This document shows, in pieces, positions 1 to 11,306 of a DNA stretch of 30,109 bases. The stretch is taken from NCBI GenBank assembly GCA_003640385.1, contig RCAB01000642.1:1-30109 (forward strand), given 5' to 3'. The stretch's first letter is position 1. Every line of letters begins with the position of its first letter. The notes below the pieces were generated by a model. It was not told the DNA's origin. It did no database searches and was given only the letters and a program-made list of their open reading frames with translations. Source of the stretch: Setaria digitata (taxonomy: Eukaryota > Nematoda > Chromadorea > Rhabditida > Setariidae). The position numbers were made by a program, and so were the translations under genes.

Positions 1-776
1 AAAGTTTCATCTCTCAATGTAAATTTCAGTTCATTCATTCATTCAATGTCCAGTATCTCTTGGAATTGTATGAAATGAGATGAGAAGATGTGAGATTAGA
101 CTAAGCGATTTTTTTATTAGCTTTAATGAATGTTTGCTGATAAAATAGATTTGTACAGTATCCTTTGATGAGACCGCGCAAAATCTGTGCCGTAATCAGA
201 TTAGATCCATATAGCATAGGGCAGTGGCAATGAAATCCTATTAAATATCATAAATTATAATCATTTTGTTAAATACAATAATCATATACTTCTTTTATTG
301 CATTCTAGTGCATAAATCAAAACTTCTGAAAACTCTCCAAATTTTTGGTACTGTTTACAGCACTTCAACTAAATTTTTTTGTTAATCAGAAAAACTACAC
401 ATTTTTGAAATTTTCGTCACACAATCAGTTATGCTATTCCGGAAGAACTTTTATATTTGAGTAATGTATTCAAATTTAATTTCGGAAATCTTGGAAAATT
501 AAATTTTATGAGCTGTGGAATTATTTACACCTTTTGGTTTATTACAAAATTAGTTAAAACTACGAACCCATTTCATTATTCTTACTTCATATTAAAGATA
601 TAAATTTTGGTATGTCATTAATTTCAAATAATTTAATTTTTTTAACATTATTTCTACTTTTTAATGAAATTTCGAATTCAACCTATTGTTAAAACTACTT
701 GCAGGGTCGTACCTGAATCCTGAAGTCACTTAGAACGCCATTCTTTACCTTCTTTTTCCTGTAATTTCTGTTTTGC
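1..776. other. No gene seen
   Basis: AT-rich sequence without a frame or splice pair that I can support. It would hold the 3' end of the - strand candidate ending at 777; an ATTAAA on the - strand near 660 is a possible weak poly(A) signal. Confidence 0.5.
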
Positions 777-1647
777 TTAACTTTTATCAGATGGAATAAT
801 TGATTGGTCGAATTTAGTTGGAAGCTGAAAAAATAAACCTCTTGCTAAATATAGTCAAGTATGTAATGATTGCACATCAGTCGTCCACTTCAAAAAACTC
901 TATGAGATGATAGTAGCAGCTGAGCTCATGGAATTCCATTCTTCAAAAATATCTATCACTAATCCGATTAGACTGGCAGAAGGGCTAAGGTTAGATAAGA
1001 GTGGGTTATCATCACTTCCATTGCACTTTTTCATATTTTCGAGAACAGAGTGACATTATAACTTTTAAGAGAATTATTATTCTCGACTGGTGTTTTTATC
1101 CCAATAGAGTGATAGTGTGCTGTCTTTCCTATTTTCTTTGATAAATCTCTTGAATGTTCGCCGTAATTCTAAGGTGATAAAATTGTCCACACTGATTATT
1201 TATCACATGCTTTCTAACATCAACAATTGTCAATGTTTTCTTTTCGCTTTAGTTAAGATTGAATAATTCGTCATTAAAAAATTTGTAAATAACTTATATA
1301 ATTAAATAATTCATTTGCGCACATTTTGAGAAGATTGGCTCATCAATTTTTACACTGCAATATATTTAAGATAATTATGTTTGTTTCTTCTTTTCGAGTT
1401 CTTTTAAATAATTAATTGTTTTTAGATGTCTTCTCCCATCATTACTTGATTGAGGCATCTCCCTAAGCCCCACTCGGTCTCTTCATCCCCTAAATCCATC
1501 AAGACCGTTATTAAAACCCCAGGAGTGGTGGTTTGTTGCAACACCTTGCTCTATTCGTAACTGTCTTCCTGTCCGTTTGTTTCTACGCATCTATTTACCT
1601 GAGCCAATTCCGTCTTTCCATTGACCATCCATAAACAGTGGACAGTG
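777..1647 (-). CDS. Candidate last two exons of an unidentified gene
   Basis: A 49-base exon (1647-1599) lies between TTAGTTTTAG and CAG|GTAAAT. Read in phase 2 it gives TVHCLWMVNGKTELAQ. An excellent acceptor GGTTTATTTTTTCAG then opens 824-777, which continues in phase 0 as LPTKFDQSIIPSDKS and TAA. The junction phase is consistent, and both splice sites are among the best outside the membrane-protein gene. The weakness is size: both exons are short and every frame of the 49-base exon is open. It could be the 3' end of the gene that starts near 3.7 kb. Confidence 0.3.
900..1034 (-). CDS. Candidate 44-codon ORF, unidentified
   Basis: An ATG opens MKKCNGSDDNPLLSNLSPSA and then SLIGLVIDIFEEWNSMSSAA before TAG. 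The composition looks coding, but there is no convincing acceptor before it. It lies inside the intron of the two-exon model at 777-1647, so only one of the two models is likely right. Confidence 0.18.
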   Translation of the reverse strand: MKKCNGSDDNPLLSNLSPSASLIGLVIDIFEEWNSMSSAATIIS

Positions 1648-2875
1648 CTAAAACTAAGGCATTATTCAACTCACATCTACGTATTCTCTTAATGAACGTC
1701 AAAAATTATAGCTCTTTAGAGTATGTCCAAATTTACTGCCAATTTCCTTTCAATGACCGCTTCACACCTGTTGCAATGAATATTATTATTGCACACTCAA
1801 TTCATTGTTTTCCAACTATTGCTTAGTTATTCATTGGAATTAGACGATAAGAATGGAATTAACAGATGAAATTTTCAATTTCCCCCTCCAACATTTCTTC
1901 AATGTTATATTTTTCAAGTGGCATCAGAGCTGTTACATAGACTTTTCTGAGTGAATAAAAATTCATTGACATGTCGTTTGCAACTTTGATATATATTATG
2001 AAGCAATACGAATAGCTTAAGGTATTTTTGAAATAATCCAGCCTTCCTGTTAAAATCAGATAGTGCTGGAAGAAACGATGATTATTACTGTGAAACTTTA
2101 TTTATCATGTCAATTAATGTTAGACAAATTTGATCAAAACAAAAAGCTGTCCTTATTTTAGAAATTCAAGCGTTTTCAAATAATTTTAGCCTTTGTCTTT
2201 CATCTTTCTGGTGAATAAACAAAGTTATATTTTAAGTGTTGCCAGTTTGCGGCTCTTAGGAAGACTGTTCAGATGAAATACGTTGAGAATGTAATGATAG
2301 ACTTCCAAGCAACCGTACCGATCCTAAACAACACCTGCTATTTCAATTCATTAAGTCTGCTTCTTTGAAGTGATAGTCGGAGAGAGAGAATTATTTTAAG
2401 AATTAATGAAGTTATGTTAATAATTTTTGGCATCGCTTGTAGTGCTTGTCTTTTTAATTTTCAGGCATGTTATCATAAATGGCTGTATTAATTTGCTAAA
2501 TTATTTCAAAGTAAATTAGCAGATGAACAGCAAAAAATGAGATCATTCTCTGTGAATTTGTATCAAATTTCTGTGCTTCATGCAAAACATCAACCATAAT
2601 GATTTGATCCTTTCTGTAGCTTAGCAACAATTCTCAGAAATTAACTCATCAATTAACTGGACACTTTAAAACAATGAATATCTCATTCTTATTAGCATAC
2701 AGGAATCCGAAAATTTAACTGTGCTCAAAGATTTGCACTTTAAAATTAATGATGAATGCTTTCTCGTTTGAAACAGAATAATTTTTAACAGTTGTTTTCA
2801 ACATATGTAATAAAAAGTCTAAATATTTTTACTGCATTATTTCATCTTCCAATGTAATGAATCGCAATTTCATGC
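1648..2875. other. No gene seen
   Basis: Short scattered frames only. A - strand stretch near 2270-2340 (LFRIGTVAWKSIITFSTYFI) after TAGCAG is the sole hint of an exon and is too weak to call. Confidence 0.4.
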
Positions 2876-3085
2876 CTAACAATCATTTGCAGGCCTTAAA
2901 TTTTGCTTCATATGATTGCCAGTAACAAATGAAAAAGAATTTAAAATGTTAGGGATGACCTTGACAGAAGACCTCGAAGATGACAGTGATAACAAATCAC
3001 TGGTACCATTAAAGTGATGAAAAATGAAATGTTGTATTTCCCAGCTGTCAGTAACGGAAAAGAGAAGAGACCAATTTGGGACCAA
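2876..3085 (-). CDS. Candidate internal exon, unidentified
   Basis: A 69-codon - strand frame without an ATG start reads WSLLFSVTDSWEIQHFIFHH, then a serine-rich stretch (LLSLSSSRSSVKV), then SFVTGNHMKQNLRPANDC and a stop. Possible donors (GTACCA, GTCATC) are weak, and the phase does not join cleanly to the exon ending at 3430. It is listed because it lies between the candidate blocks at 3.4-3.7 kb and 0.8-1.6 kb on the same strand. Confidence 0.2.
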   Translation of the reverse strand: MVPNWSLLFSVTDSWEIQHFIFHHFNGTSDLLSLSSSRSSVKVIPNILNSFSFVTGNHMKQNLRPANDC

Positions 3086-3429
3086 ATACTATAATTTCTT
3101 TAATATTTCTCCTGTTGCATTGACTCCACAAGAAACGGCAAAATTTGAAGTAGCAACTTGGCCGTTTAATGATGAGAAAATTTTAAAAATTGTCAATTAA
3201 TTCGTCAGTATGTTTTGTTGAATCCAATGAAATATCAAAAGTTCATGTATGAATTTGCTATGTCTTTCTGTCATTCTTACTTCTCATACTTCACTTATCC
3301 TCCCATCTGTCATTAACCATAATATTCTCATAAAGCAAATGTGAGCTTTTGAGGTAACATTTAAGATTCCTTTTATCAGTAAGATTGCAAAATAAAATTG
3401 ATATAACTAATTCTATTCATATCTTTTAC

Positions 3430-3698
3430 CGAACTCAAATCCATTTGTCCACTGCTCGTCCTCATCTTGAAGATTCGTTTGTTCGTTACAGAACAGCTCC
3501 GTCACTACGTCTTTAAATTTTTTTCTACCTTTTGTCTTCTGATATGCACTTCGTCTCAACGAAACAAGGCTTCAAGGCCAATAGTAACATGTGCAAATAA
3601 GACATGCATTCACTCATCCCTTGTTTACACCGCAATTTGTTTCTACCTCTAGGAGCGGGACTTACCTTCCATCGATGCCATCTGTCTCTATTTGTCAT
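3430..3698 (-). CDS. Candidate first and second exons of an unidentified gene
   Basis: On the - strand an ATG at 3698 reads MTNRDRWHRWK (3698-3666) and stops at a perfect donor AAG|GTAAGT. The frame resumes in phase 0 after an ATATCAG at 3538: KTKGRKKFKDVVTELFCNEQ, then TNLQDEDEQWTNGFEF, ending at 3430 before GTAAAAG. The composition is clearly hydrophilic and the donors are good, but the second acceptor lacks a pyrimidine tract. A competing frame just upstream, after GCATATTTTCAG (about 3770), reads WIEIRKVKVHSSLLHLQVTL before a stop. Product unknown. Confidence 0.33.
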
Positions 3699-5395
3699 TC
3701 TGTTGGAACTTTTGTCAATAGAGTCACTTGTAAATGCAACAAGCTAGAATGAACTTTCACCTTGCGTATCTCTATCCACTGAAAATATGCAAACATGTCT
3801 TCCCAAAGTGTTCAAGCCATGTAGTTAATTGAATATATTATAATTAATATTAATTTTATTCGTGAGACATCACGTGATTAAATAATTGACCCATGTCACG
3901 TATTTTGACATGTAAGCTCAAGCAGAGATAGTTTGCCTATTAATTTAATCGATTGCGAGAATTAAATTAATTAGTTGATACGTATGATGAGTAGTGTTAA
4001 ATTTCAATATTAGGGAAGTATGGGTTTGAAGAACAATGATGTTACGTACATTCTTTATGGTCAACTTTCAGATGATAAGATGGCTGAAGATCGCGAAACT
4101 TTGCTGTCATGATGAAAGATTACTTCTAAATCAATGAATTCACTTGTTAATTTTTATCGATAAATCATTTTGCTGTCAGAAGTGTTCAGCCAATCTCTCA
4201 CAATGCTCCAGTTTATCCATCATTTGATGTCAATTTTCTGTCTAGCTTTGATATTATATTCACTGAATCGTTTCAGACTAATTGCTTCGGCTACATCGTT
4301 TTAGCTTCAGCCGCTGAAAGTTGTGGGAAAGATTAGGACTTTGCATTGTTCTGTCACTTAAAGATAGACTAATATTAAGACTTCTAGAAATAAGTTTGCG
4401 ATGAAAATTTGAAGTTGAAAATAAAGTAAAAGACGAAGTTACCAAATTTTTATACAAATTGAAACTTATTTACAATACTCAGGCTTATCATTATCACTAT
4501 CAGTGTCAGTCTATTTGTTAAAATTTTTATTTTGGTTCAAAAATGGAAATGGATATAAAGATATACTGTAACTTAGCAATGATAACTTTACTTTTAATCT
4601 AAGAAATATGTTGTATATAATGGATAATCGGACTTCAGTAGTTTTATTTATTCTTGCATGAGATTCTTCTCATGTGCGGCAAAATTCAGCACAAGAATTC
4701 GTACACCACCATATTCTGTTTAATGATTTTGAGTGATAAGAAAATCTAAATGTTATCAGTGACGTTTCACACTGATAAAGACACGAAGTTGTTAAATCAC
4801 CCTACCTGACAAGAGACATTTGCGGCGGGGAATTTGTCAATGACAAAAGGAACCGTTCAAATCGGCCATCGGTCATTTTGATTCACACTTTCCACACCTT
4901 CCATTGACACCAATTTCTATTTTGTTAACATTTGTTGGGAAAATCTGCATATCTAAATTTGCATCGCTTGATTAAAGTACAATTGATGCATTTAAGCATT
5001 TTCATATTCCCTAAAATTTCATCTAACGTATTGTCTTCTTATTATTTCAAGGTGACACTTCATGAAAACTATCAAAGCACTGGGAAAATCACATTTTTGG
5101 ATTTTAGTCTGAAACTATTCAGGCTAGATTGTGCTATTCTTATATGGCCAATGTAATCGATCTTCGACTTTCAGCCTTATCATAGTGCTACTTATAATTG
5201 ACTTCATTTCACTATCCCGACTTGAAAATTTTAGAATATTTTAAATTACTCACCTCATTCTCCATACTAATTCAATTGTTAAAAGCTTTTATTAAGATTT
5301 ATTCAAAATTTTTTCAACTAAATTAACAAATAAAAAGAGAAAAGTGAATACCAAAAGTACTTTTCCATACATTTACAAAAGTATCGACTTATTAC
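3699..5395. other. Mostly non-coding, one possible short exon
   Basis: Apart from the - strand frame WIEIRKVKVHSSLLHLQVTL at about 3690-3770, I see only AT-rich sequence. The open frames at 4932-5156 have random composition. Confidence 0.4.
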
Positions 5396-5519
5396 CGACA
5401 GGTGTCGCTCATATCTCGACTCTATGTCCTTGTGAACTCCATCATTCATTCTCGTCCAAATTGTAATTTTATACTTTTGCATTTTCCAGGAGTCAGAATT
5501 GTATTTTTGCAACTTCGTT
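5396..5519 (-). CDS. Candidate exon, unidentified
   Basis: A - strand frame reads NSDSWKMQKYKITIWTRMND, then GVHKDIESRYERHLS, ending at TCG before GTAATAAG. Read-through past the donor becomes aromatic and AT-rich, as expected for an intron. No strong acceptor is seen upstream, and the product is unknown. Confidence 0.2.
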
Positions 5520-6325
5520 TTATACTATCAACTAGCTGAAGTTATTTTCAAATTTCTTTCATTCCAACTTTTAATTCCGCTGATTTCTTTAATAACGAAT
5601 CCAGAAAAACTGCAACATCTAGATTTAATGTGAAAAATATTTTTGACAGTAAGGCTGATTGTAATTTGATTACTGTTCATTAAAAATTCAATTTCCTACT
5701 ATTAATTAAAAATAACAACAAACGACAATTAGTGATAATGAAGAAAAATTAAGTTGAAATTTTCAACTGCCTTTATTTAGTAGTAAAAAGACTGCATATT
5801 ATTACTTTTTCTATTTCCCCTTATAACTTGAAAGCAATTGCCAAAAAAAATTAATCCCATCTCCAAGACGAAGAACTTGCAAAAAATTAAGAAGTGACAA
5901 AAATTAGGAAAGCAGTCGGGTTTTCATTTGATGTCACTTAAGGTTTTCCACTTCAACCGACCTTCTTCGGGTGATCAGTAGTGAACTGATGGATCTCATC
6001 AATCATTTTTGGCTATCACTCACACGGTCACTCGTCTATTCATTCGTTGCTGTAAATACTTCGGTTGTAATTCTGTTAGGATCGTGTTTTATCATTATCA
6101 AATAAACCATTCAAGTCAGAAATTCTAATAAAATTAGAAATTACAGATAATCAAACAATTATTTCTAGTTTTAATGATTACTGAACAGTCAAATAAGTTT
6201 GTGGCTTTTTTTAGTTTTAAGGTTTTAAACCTATGAGGAATTCAACATCTTCACGAAATTAGTTGATGAATTGAACTTTAAACCATCGGGTTTATATAAT
6301 GTAGGTGAACTCTTCGAAAAATGTT
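5520..6325. other. No gene seen
   Basis: AT-rich, with A-runs and T-runs and no convincing splice pair. Confidence 0.5.
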
Positions 6326-6433
6326 TAATGTGCATGACCTGTGATAAGGTCGTATGGCATAATTCATTCTTCTGCTTTGGCTCCTGTGGTCCATATATTC
6401 GTGGTCTAATGTGCATGACCTGCGATAAGGTCG
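6326..6433. repeat. 27-base direct repeat spaced by 81 bases, in frame
   Basis: Copies at 6326-6352 and 6407-6433 (TAATGTGCATGACCTGYGAT and onward) differ at one base. The spacing of 81 bases keeps the frame, so a + strand frame reads LMCMTCDKV twice within a 64-codon ORF that lacks an ATG (6271-6465). Whether this is a protein repeat or a plain DNA duplication is open. A relative of the spacer lies near 12152-12193. Confidence 0.85.
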
Positions 6434-7276
6434 AATTTTGGCTGATATTTCATCGTCCAATATGAAGGAATTTTTACTGGTTGCCGATCTTTACGAGGAA
6501 TAATAATATTTTATGGCTTTTCTGCAATCAGCTCTCATCTAGGCAGATCCATTCCCTCCTGCCTTTACAACACCACATATCTTTTATGACTTAATTAACT
6601 CTCCTAAAAATATGTCTCCAAGGAGGAATAGCAAAGAGTCATGCAACTTCTAAACAGTTTTATTTTCTTGTTGTTATTTCTCTTTCTCTCAATGTAACAG
6701 GAACTATATTAGTTCTTTATTATACTAACCGTAGTAGCTTATTGTTATTGTTGAGTTCATTCGTTCGCAACCAGTTTTCCTTGGAATATTGTATTTTTTC
6801 TAAAATTATTCCAGCTTTCATTATTTTAAAGTGGTTGGCAACTGTAACATAATTTTACATCTAAAATGATTCATCAAAATTTGGTTTCTTATAGGCTGTA
6901 CACTGAATCATTTTATACAAGATTTGATTCTAAATTCCTCGAAATTTAAAAGATTTCATACTTTTTTCATTCCCTGAAAGCACTCTGCAGAGAAGCATTT
7001 TGAAAATTCAGAAATAAAAATGTTCACATCGAATTGTCTAAAATATTATCTTAAATTATATGAATTAGAGCACTACTTGAGTACTTCTTCTGTTCAATCA
7101 TATTAGAATATGCTACAACTAAATAAATAGTACCCATCAATTCCGCCACGTAAATCACGTTCTGTCATTTAGGGGACAAACTTTCAAACTTGCATTTCCA
7201 AAATCTGATTTCACATCATAGATTTCGATAAAGTATCACTTCTTGTACTGTTCACCATGAGGGCGAAACAATTTAC
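6434..7276. other. Probable intron or intergenic sequence
   Basis: Downstream of the - strand block at 7277-7323, a possible next exon after TTCTCTGCAG (about 6980) reads VLSGNEKSMKSFKFRGI, with phase matching that block. It is too short to call. Confidence 0.3.
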
Positions 7277-8165
7277 GATAATGACTCCTGAACAAACTTC
7301 ACATAATTTTTCATAGCTCTTAGCTGTATGAAAACACAGGTCACATATGAAAGGTCAAGTACGCGTATCATCCCCTCCCTTTTGTCCACTCAGCAAAATA
7401 CGTCATTGCCTGCTGGAGTCACTTTGCATTACCGCTTCCTCTTAGACCCTTTTCAAGTCGGGTCCTTTATTCCTTACTGTAATAAAAGACGGAATCAACG
7501 GTACATTATCATTTACTGATCGATCGATGCCTGTCATCTTAAATATTTCTTGGAGGATAGATAATGACTTCATTTCGCTAACAATTGCTTTCAGTCTGAT
7601 TGGTAAGAAATACGAGATGTGATGTTTAGAGTCAAACAGTCGGGGAAAAGAAGAAATGTCGAAGAACTTTCTTGGCTCTTGATTGTAGCGGTCGAGAATG
7701 GAAAGAACTGGTCCTTGCAATGCTAATTTAATCCGAGTTTTTCAGTGAGCGACTGCTTGATTTAAAATTATTAAAAATTGGTATATATAAAGTCTGCTGG
7801 TGAGAAAATGACAAGTCTGATTTCATCAGTTATGTCTCGAGATGAATGTTCTAATACTCTTACATAAGTATTCCAGCATTTAAACCGTTATCAGCTGACA
7901 TAAGCATGTTTGCAAAACAGAGTAGTGATTTAATAGAATCCGATGGAAGCTGGGGACAATTACTTAGTACTGCAATGAGTAGCAGAAGAAACATCCCACG
8001 ACACGTCCAAATCCTTTTCAGTTTCAATAAGTGAAACAGAAATTGAGGGAAAGAAGTTAGTAAGGAACCATTCACCATAATTTTGTTCAATTCAAGCAGC
8101 GACATGTAAATGAAAAAAAGTTTCGGCAAACAAGAAGGAGGTCGAATGTACGCTATCACCAACAC
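7277..8165 (-). CDS. Candidate exon cluster of an unidentified gene
   Basis: Three - strand blocks follow each other. Block 1 (8165-7860) is an open frame with RGMFLLLLIAVLSNCPQLPS and DSIKSLLCFANMLMSADNGL, ending at a strong GTAAGAG donor. Block 2 (about 7712-7478) reads GPVLSILDRYNQEPRKFFDI, FLPIRLKAIVSEMKSLSILQ and NDNVPLIPSFIT, ending in phase 0 at GTAAGG. Block 3 (7323-7277), after TTTTCATACAG, reads LRAMKNYVKFVQESLS with a GTAAAT donor, and its phase matches block 2. Blocks 1 and 2 do not join cleanly with the obvious sites, so the model is incomplete. I do not recognise the product. A helical, repeat-like protein would fit the composition, but that is a guess. Confidence 0.33.
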
Positions 8166-9460
8166 AATTCATTCTGCTTCGGTTCACCGCAGTGGAAACT
8201 TGACTGCGTTAAGCAATATCTTTATCTTTTCAGTAATTTTAAAATTGAAAGAGTACTTCATGTACTGAGGATTCCCGTCCCACCTTAGAATCAATAAGGA
8301 ATTTCTTGGGTAGTAAGGACTGGGCATGGCAAATTCAACCATCTCTTTATTTCGTTGAGTAAGAGGCTAATCCTTAAGCTTAGAGCAATCTCTTTATTCC
8401 AGAAGGACTATTCTCGACGAGTATCAGTAATATTATTTGAAAAAAAAGGAATATATTCAAACACTCTACCAAATATACTTCTTACTTGTTGATCGTTTCT
8501 TTCCATGGATCATATTATCAGACTAAAACTTGAATGCTTAATTTAATAATAAAATATTTCGCAGAGAGGAGAAAAGGCAAAAGGAGAATTACATTATTTA
8601 GCAATTCTTCATGGATTAATAATGTTAGTGGTTGCATAGCAGATGAGATGAGCAATAAGGAGGTCCATGTAATTTATTTTAACCACTTTTACGAAGATGG
8701 GCCAAGTCTAAGTAGTTGAAAATTCAATATAGGAGTACATCAGATTGCTTTATTTACACTGGCCAAGTTTCTTTTTAATTTTTCTATCAGCTTAATTATA
8801 AATTTACGAATACATAACTTGTTTGTATTCAAAATTTCTTTACAAAACATCGAAGTGTATTGAGCTAATCCTAGTGGTCTCATACCATCACCACAGCAGA
8901 TAAATTTCACCTAAGGAATAAATTATTGCAGAAACTCAGGAAGAAATGAATTGACAAATGCGTCTTAATTGAAGTAACCTTTGACTTTTAAATGACATCC
9001 ATCTGTTAAGCTTTCTTAAGTTGTAAACATTGTCAGTCGGAGTTATTTGTGTTAGCAGATGTTTGGACGAAGTATAAAACGGTGATAGGAACGTTTCACA
9101 GTTGAGGTAGGCTTGGCAATAAATTTTGGGCTCTCCTCTTCTCTTCTGAAGGCAATTAGGTTAGAGAGAAATGAATATCATTGAACTGAAACCACTTCTT
9201 TATCACTATTTTATCTGTCGTTCACTAATGCATAGCCAATAACGCTTTTGTTCTAATTAGAGTGTTAATTATTTTTTAGGATTGCAGTTTGTTTTTCTAA
9301 ATTTTAAAGCTTTTATTCAAAAAAAATTTAGAAAATCTAAATGGCACTATAAATATTGTCAAAAAATTTTCGTGCAACAAATTTTATTACTATACACATA
9401 TAAGGTAACTAATGACTTGAATATCGATTATTGATTGATTCATAGTTTTTGTGATTTGTT
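8166..9460. other. No gene seen
   Basis: It would be an intron if the - strand blocks on either side belong together. The 61-codon + frame at 8534-8719 has no splice support. Confidence 0.4.
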
Positions 9461-9805
9461 TCATTTAAAAACGATTTGGTTAAAATTTTTTTCTTCATCC
9501 TTATGAAAATAGCGTATGCAGTTAAATGATAACGTTAGATGGAATTTGAAAGTAAATTTGTTAGAATTAACTAGAAGTAAGTAAGTTAGCAAGTAAGTAA
9601 TAATAGCAGTCTGTGAACCGGTGCCAGTGGCTGTACATTGTTCGATTGGAAAGATTATTTCGGCTTCACTGATTCGATTCGATACACCTCCGTCACAGGA
9701 CTCTTTCAAGGTCACACCTTTGCGAAAATTAAGGTATTTCTTGAAATTATGGTTATTATTACTTGCAACAACTCGTTGTATGAAGCGCTGAACCGCTCCA
9801 GAATT
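9461..9805 (-). CDS. Candidate exon upstream of the 7-8 kb block, unidentified
   Basis: The - strand is open for 114 codons, one of the longest stop-to-stop frames in the window. The first 65 codons are G+C-richer and look coding: RFIQRVVASNNNHNFKKYLN, then FRKGVTLKESCDGGVSNRIS and EAEIIFPIEQCTATGTGSQT. A GGTTCAG acceptor sits near 9784. The second half is low-complexity (AAGT repeat) and AT-rich, so a real exon would stop within the first part; GGAG before GTGTAT and ATCA before GTGAAG are possible donors. It lies on the same strand as the 7.3-8.2 kb blocks and could belong to the same gene. Confidence 0.28.
   Translation of the reverse strand, partial: NSGAVQRFIQRVVASNNNHNFKKYLNFRKGVTLKESCDGGVSNRISEAEIIFPIEQCTATGTGSQTAIITYLLTYLLLVNSNKFTFKFHLTLSFNCIRYFHKDEEKNFNQIVFK
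9571..9605. repeat. Imperfect AAGT tetranucleotide run
   Basis: About six AAGT units are interrupted by TTAGC. On the - strand it yields the low-complexity TYLLTYLLL in the open frame at 9461-9805, which argues that this part of that frame is not an exon. Confidence 0.7.
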
Positions 9806-10047
9806 TTATGAATACATCAAAAGATCAATAATAGGTAAGGTAGATGAAGTTATTTTTATTTCTGTGTTGGCAGCCGAGGTCATGTCTCTTTTGCATTCCG
9901 CTCGAAAGTTTTCTGTTATTCTTTAGTAAATATTTATTTGTTGTTTAAGTTCTTAATCACTTCCCATGAAAATTGAGTATAAACTGAAATTCTCTAATTT
10001 GATCAGTGAATGTGAAGAGATACTTTTGTACTTTTGCTGCTAAGACT

Positions 10048-10122
10048 TGATTATAGAGGAGAAGTACTTTTGTGGTGATAAATGATCTGATTATAGAGAA
10101 CAGATGATATGATTATAGAGGA
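10048..10122. repeat. Three copies of a 13-mer
   Basis: TGATTATAGAGRA occurs at 10048-10060, 10088-10100 and 10110-10122 in the same orientation. The spacing is irregular (40 and 22 bases). The region has no coding signal. Confidence 0.85.
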
Positions 10123-11271
10123 CAAGCTGAATTGATGAGAAAACCTAGTCTTACTTGGGAAGACACTTTCGAAATGAGCAGACATTTATTTCGCAAATAA
10201 AAAATTTTCATATTCATAAATTATTCTTGTTTTTCTCTTTTACAATTCCCAAAAGTTTTTCTTGGGATTCTTTCATATTTCCATTTAAGCTAAATGGTTG
10301 CAACTGTTTGTTAATCATTACTTGTGCAAATTTTTCTTTTGATAAGAAGCGAACTTGAATTTTCAGAAAATCTAAATCTCTGTAAAGGTTTTAACATGTA
10401 AACCATAATATTTTGGATGTAATAAAAACGAAATCGATGGTAAAGTGAATAAGAAATTCGTTTTTAGGAATTAAAAGAAATTCTTTTTAAGATAAGCTGG
10501 TAAGAGTAATTCTTTAAAGAAAGCACAAAATGAAGAATACTTGATAATGAAAATAATATAAATTTTAGATTAGTACAGCATGAATGGATGTTATTTTGCA
10601 TGAATTATTCGATTCTACAAACGACTTGCATTCATCTTCGAAGAGTTTACATTAGGAAATTATCAGAAGTTGCAATTTAAAAGGAATAAAAAGTTTGGAA
10701 TCGAACAAAAAATTTGAGTCGTATCAAAGTTTTGCTGTTTTAAAAAATATCAAGGGTCGTTTAACACACTCTTGGCATTTTATTGCATGGAAAAAAATGA
10801 AAGAGAAGGGAAGTGAACCTGCTAGGTCAACTGACCCAATGACAGTTAATTGTAATAATGTTGTCTGAGTAAACCACATTCGTTTCTGATTATTCTAAAC
10901 CTCAATCAATCACACCTTATTCCGAATTACAGTAATTTCATAGTAGGAATCTGTCCAGACTAAATATATGTGGTGTACTGTAGCTAATATTGTCTTACTT
11001 TCCTTATATCACACCTGACACAAAGGTAATAAAACAGAAACAAAGAATTTGCGAAACACAACTAAAGCGAAAAATACTTGAAAACATGTTGTCAATTGAT
11101 TGATCCTGAAACGTTTGTGGAATATTTCTATTTCTCTGGACTTTCTATCACTTAGATATTTCAACTGTATGTAGTGTTACTATATTACTCTACTGTTACA
11201 TTTCAACTATATGTTCACAATTGAATATTTCAACTGTAAAAAAAAAACTATTCCAGGTTCAAAAATTATCC

Positions 11272-11306
11272 ATAAATGATAAAAAAGTGACTTTTTTATC
11301 ATTTAT
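11272..11306. repeat. Perfect 35-base palindrome
   Basis: Arms of 17 bases (ATAAATGATAAAAAAGT and its complement) meet around a single G. As DNA it can extrude a cruciform; as RNA it gives a long AT hairpin. Nearby, TATTTCAACTGTA-like units recur at about 11158, 11200 and 11225. Confidence 0.95.

Noticed and set aside
3467..3652. 61-codon + strand frame
   Set aside because: Antisense to the candidate - strand exon, which has a GTAAAAG donor and a more hydrophilic product.
6231..6465. Overlapping 60-64 codon frames on both strands
   Set aside because: Their repeated peptides follow from the 27-base DNA repeat; none has splice or start support.
7328..7519. 63-codon + strand frame
   Set aside because: It overlaps the better-supported - strand blocks with splice signals and has no donor or acceptor of its own.
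9671..9690. tRNA-like GATTCGATTCGAT
   Set aside because: No acceptor stem, anticodon arm or D arm could be paired around it.
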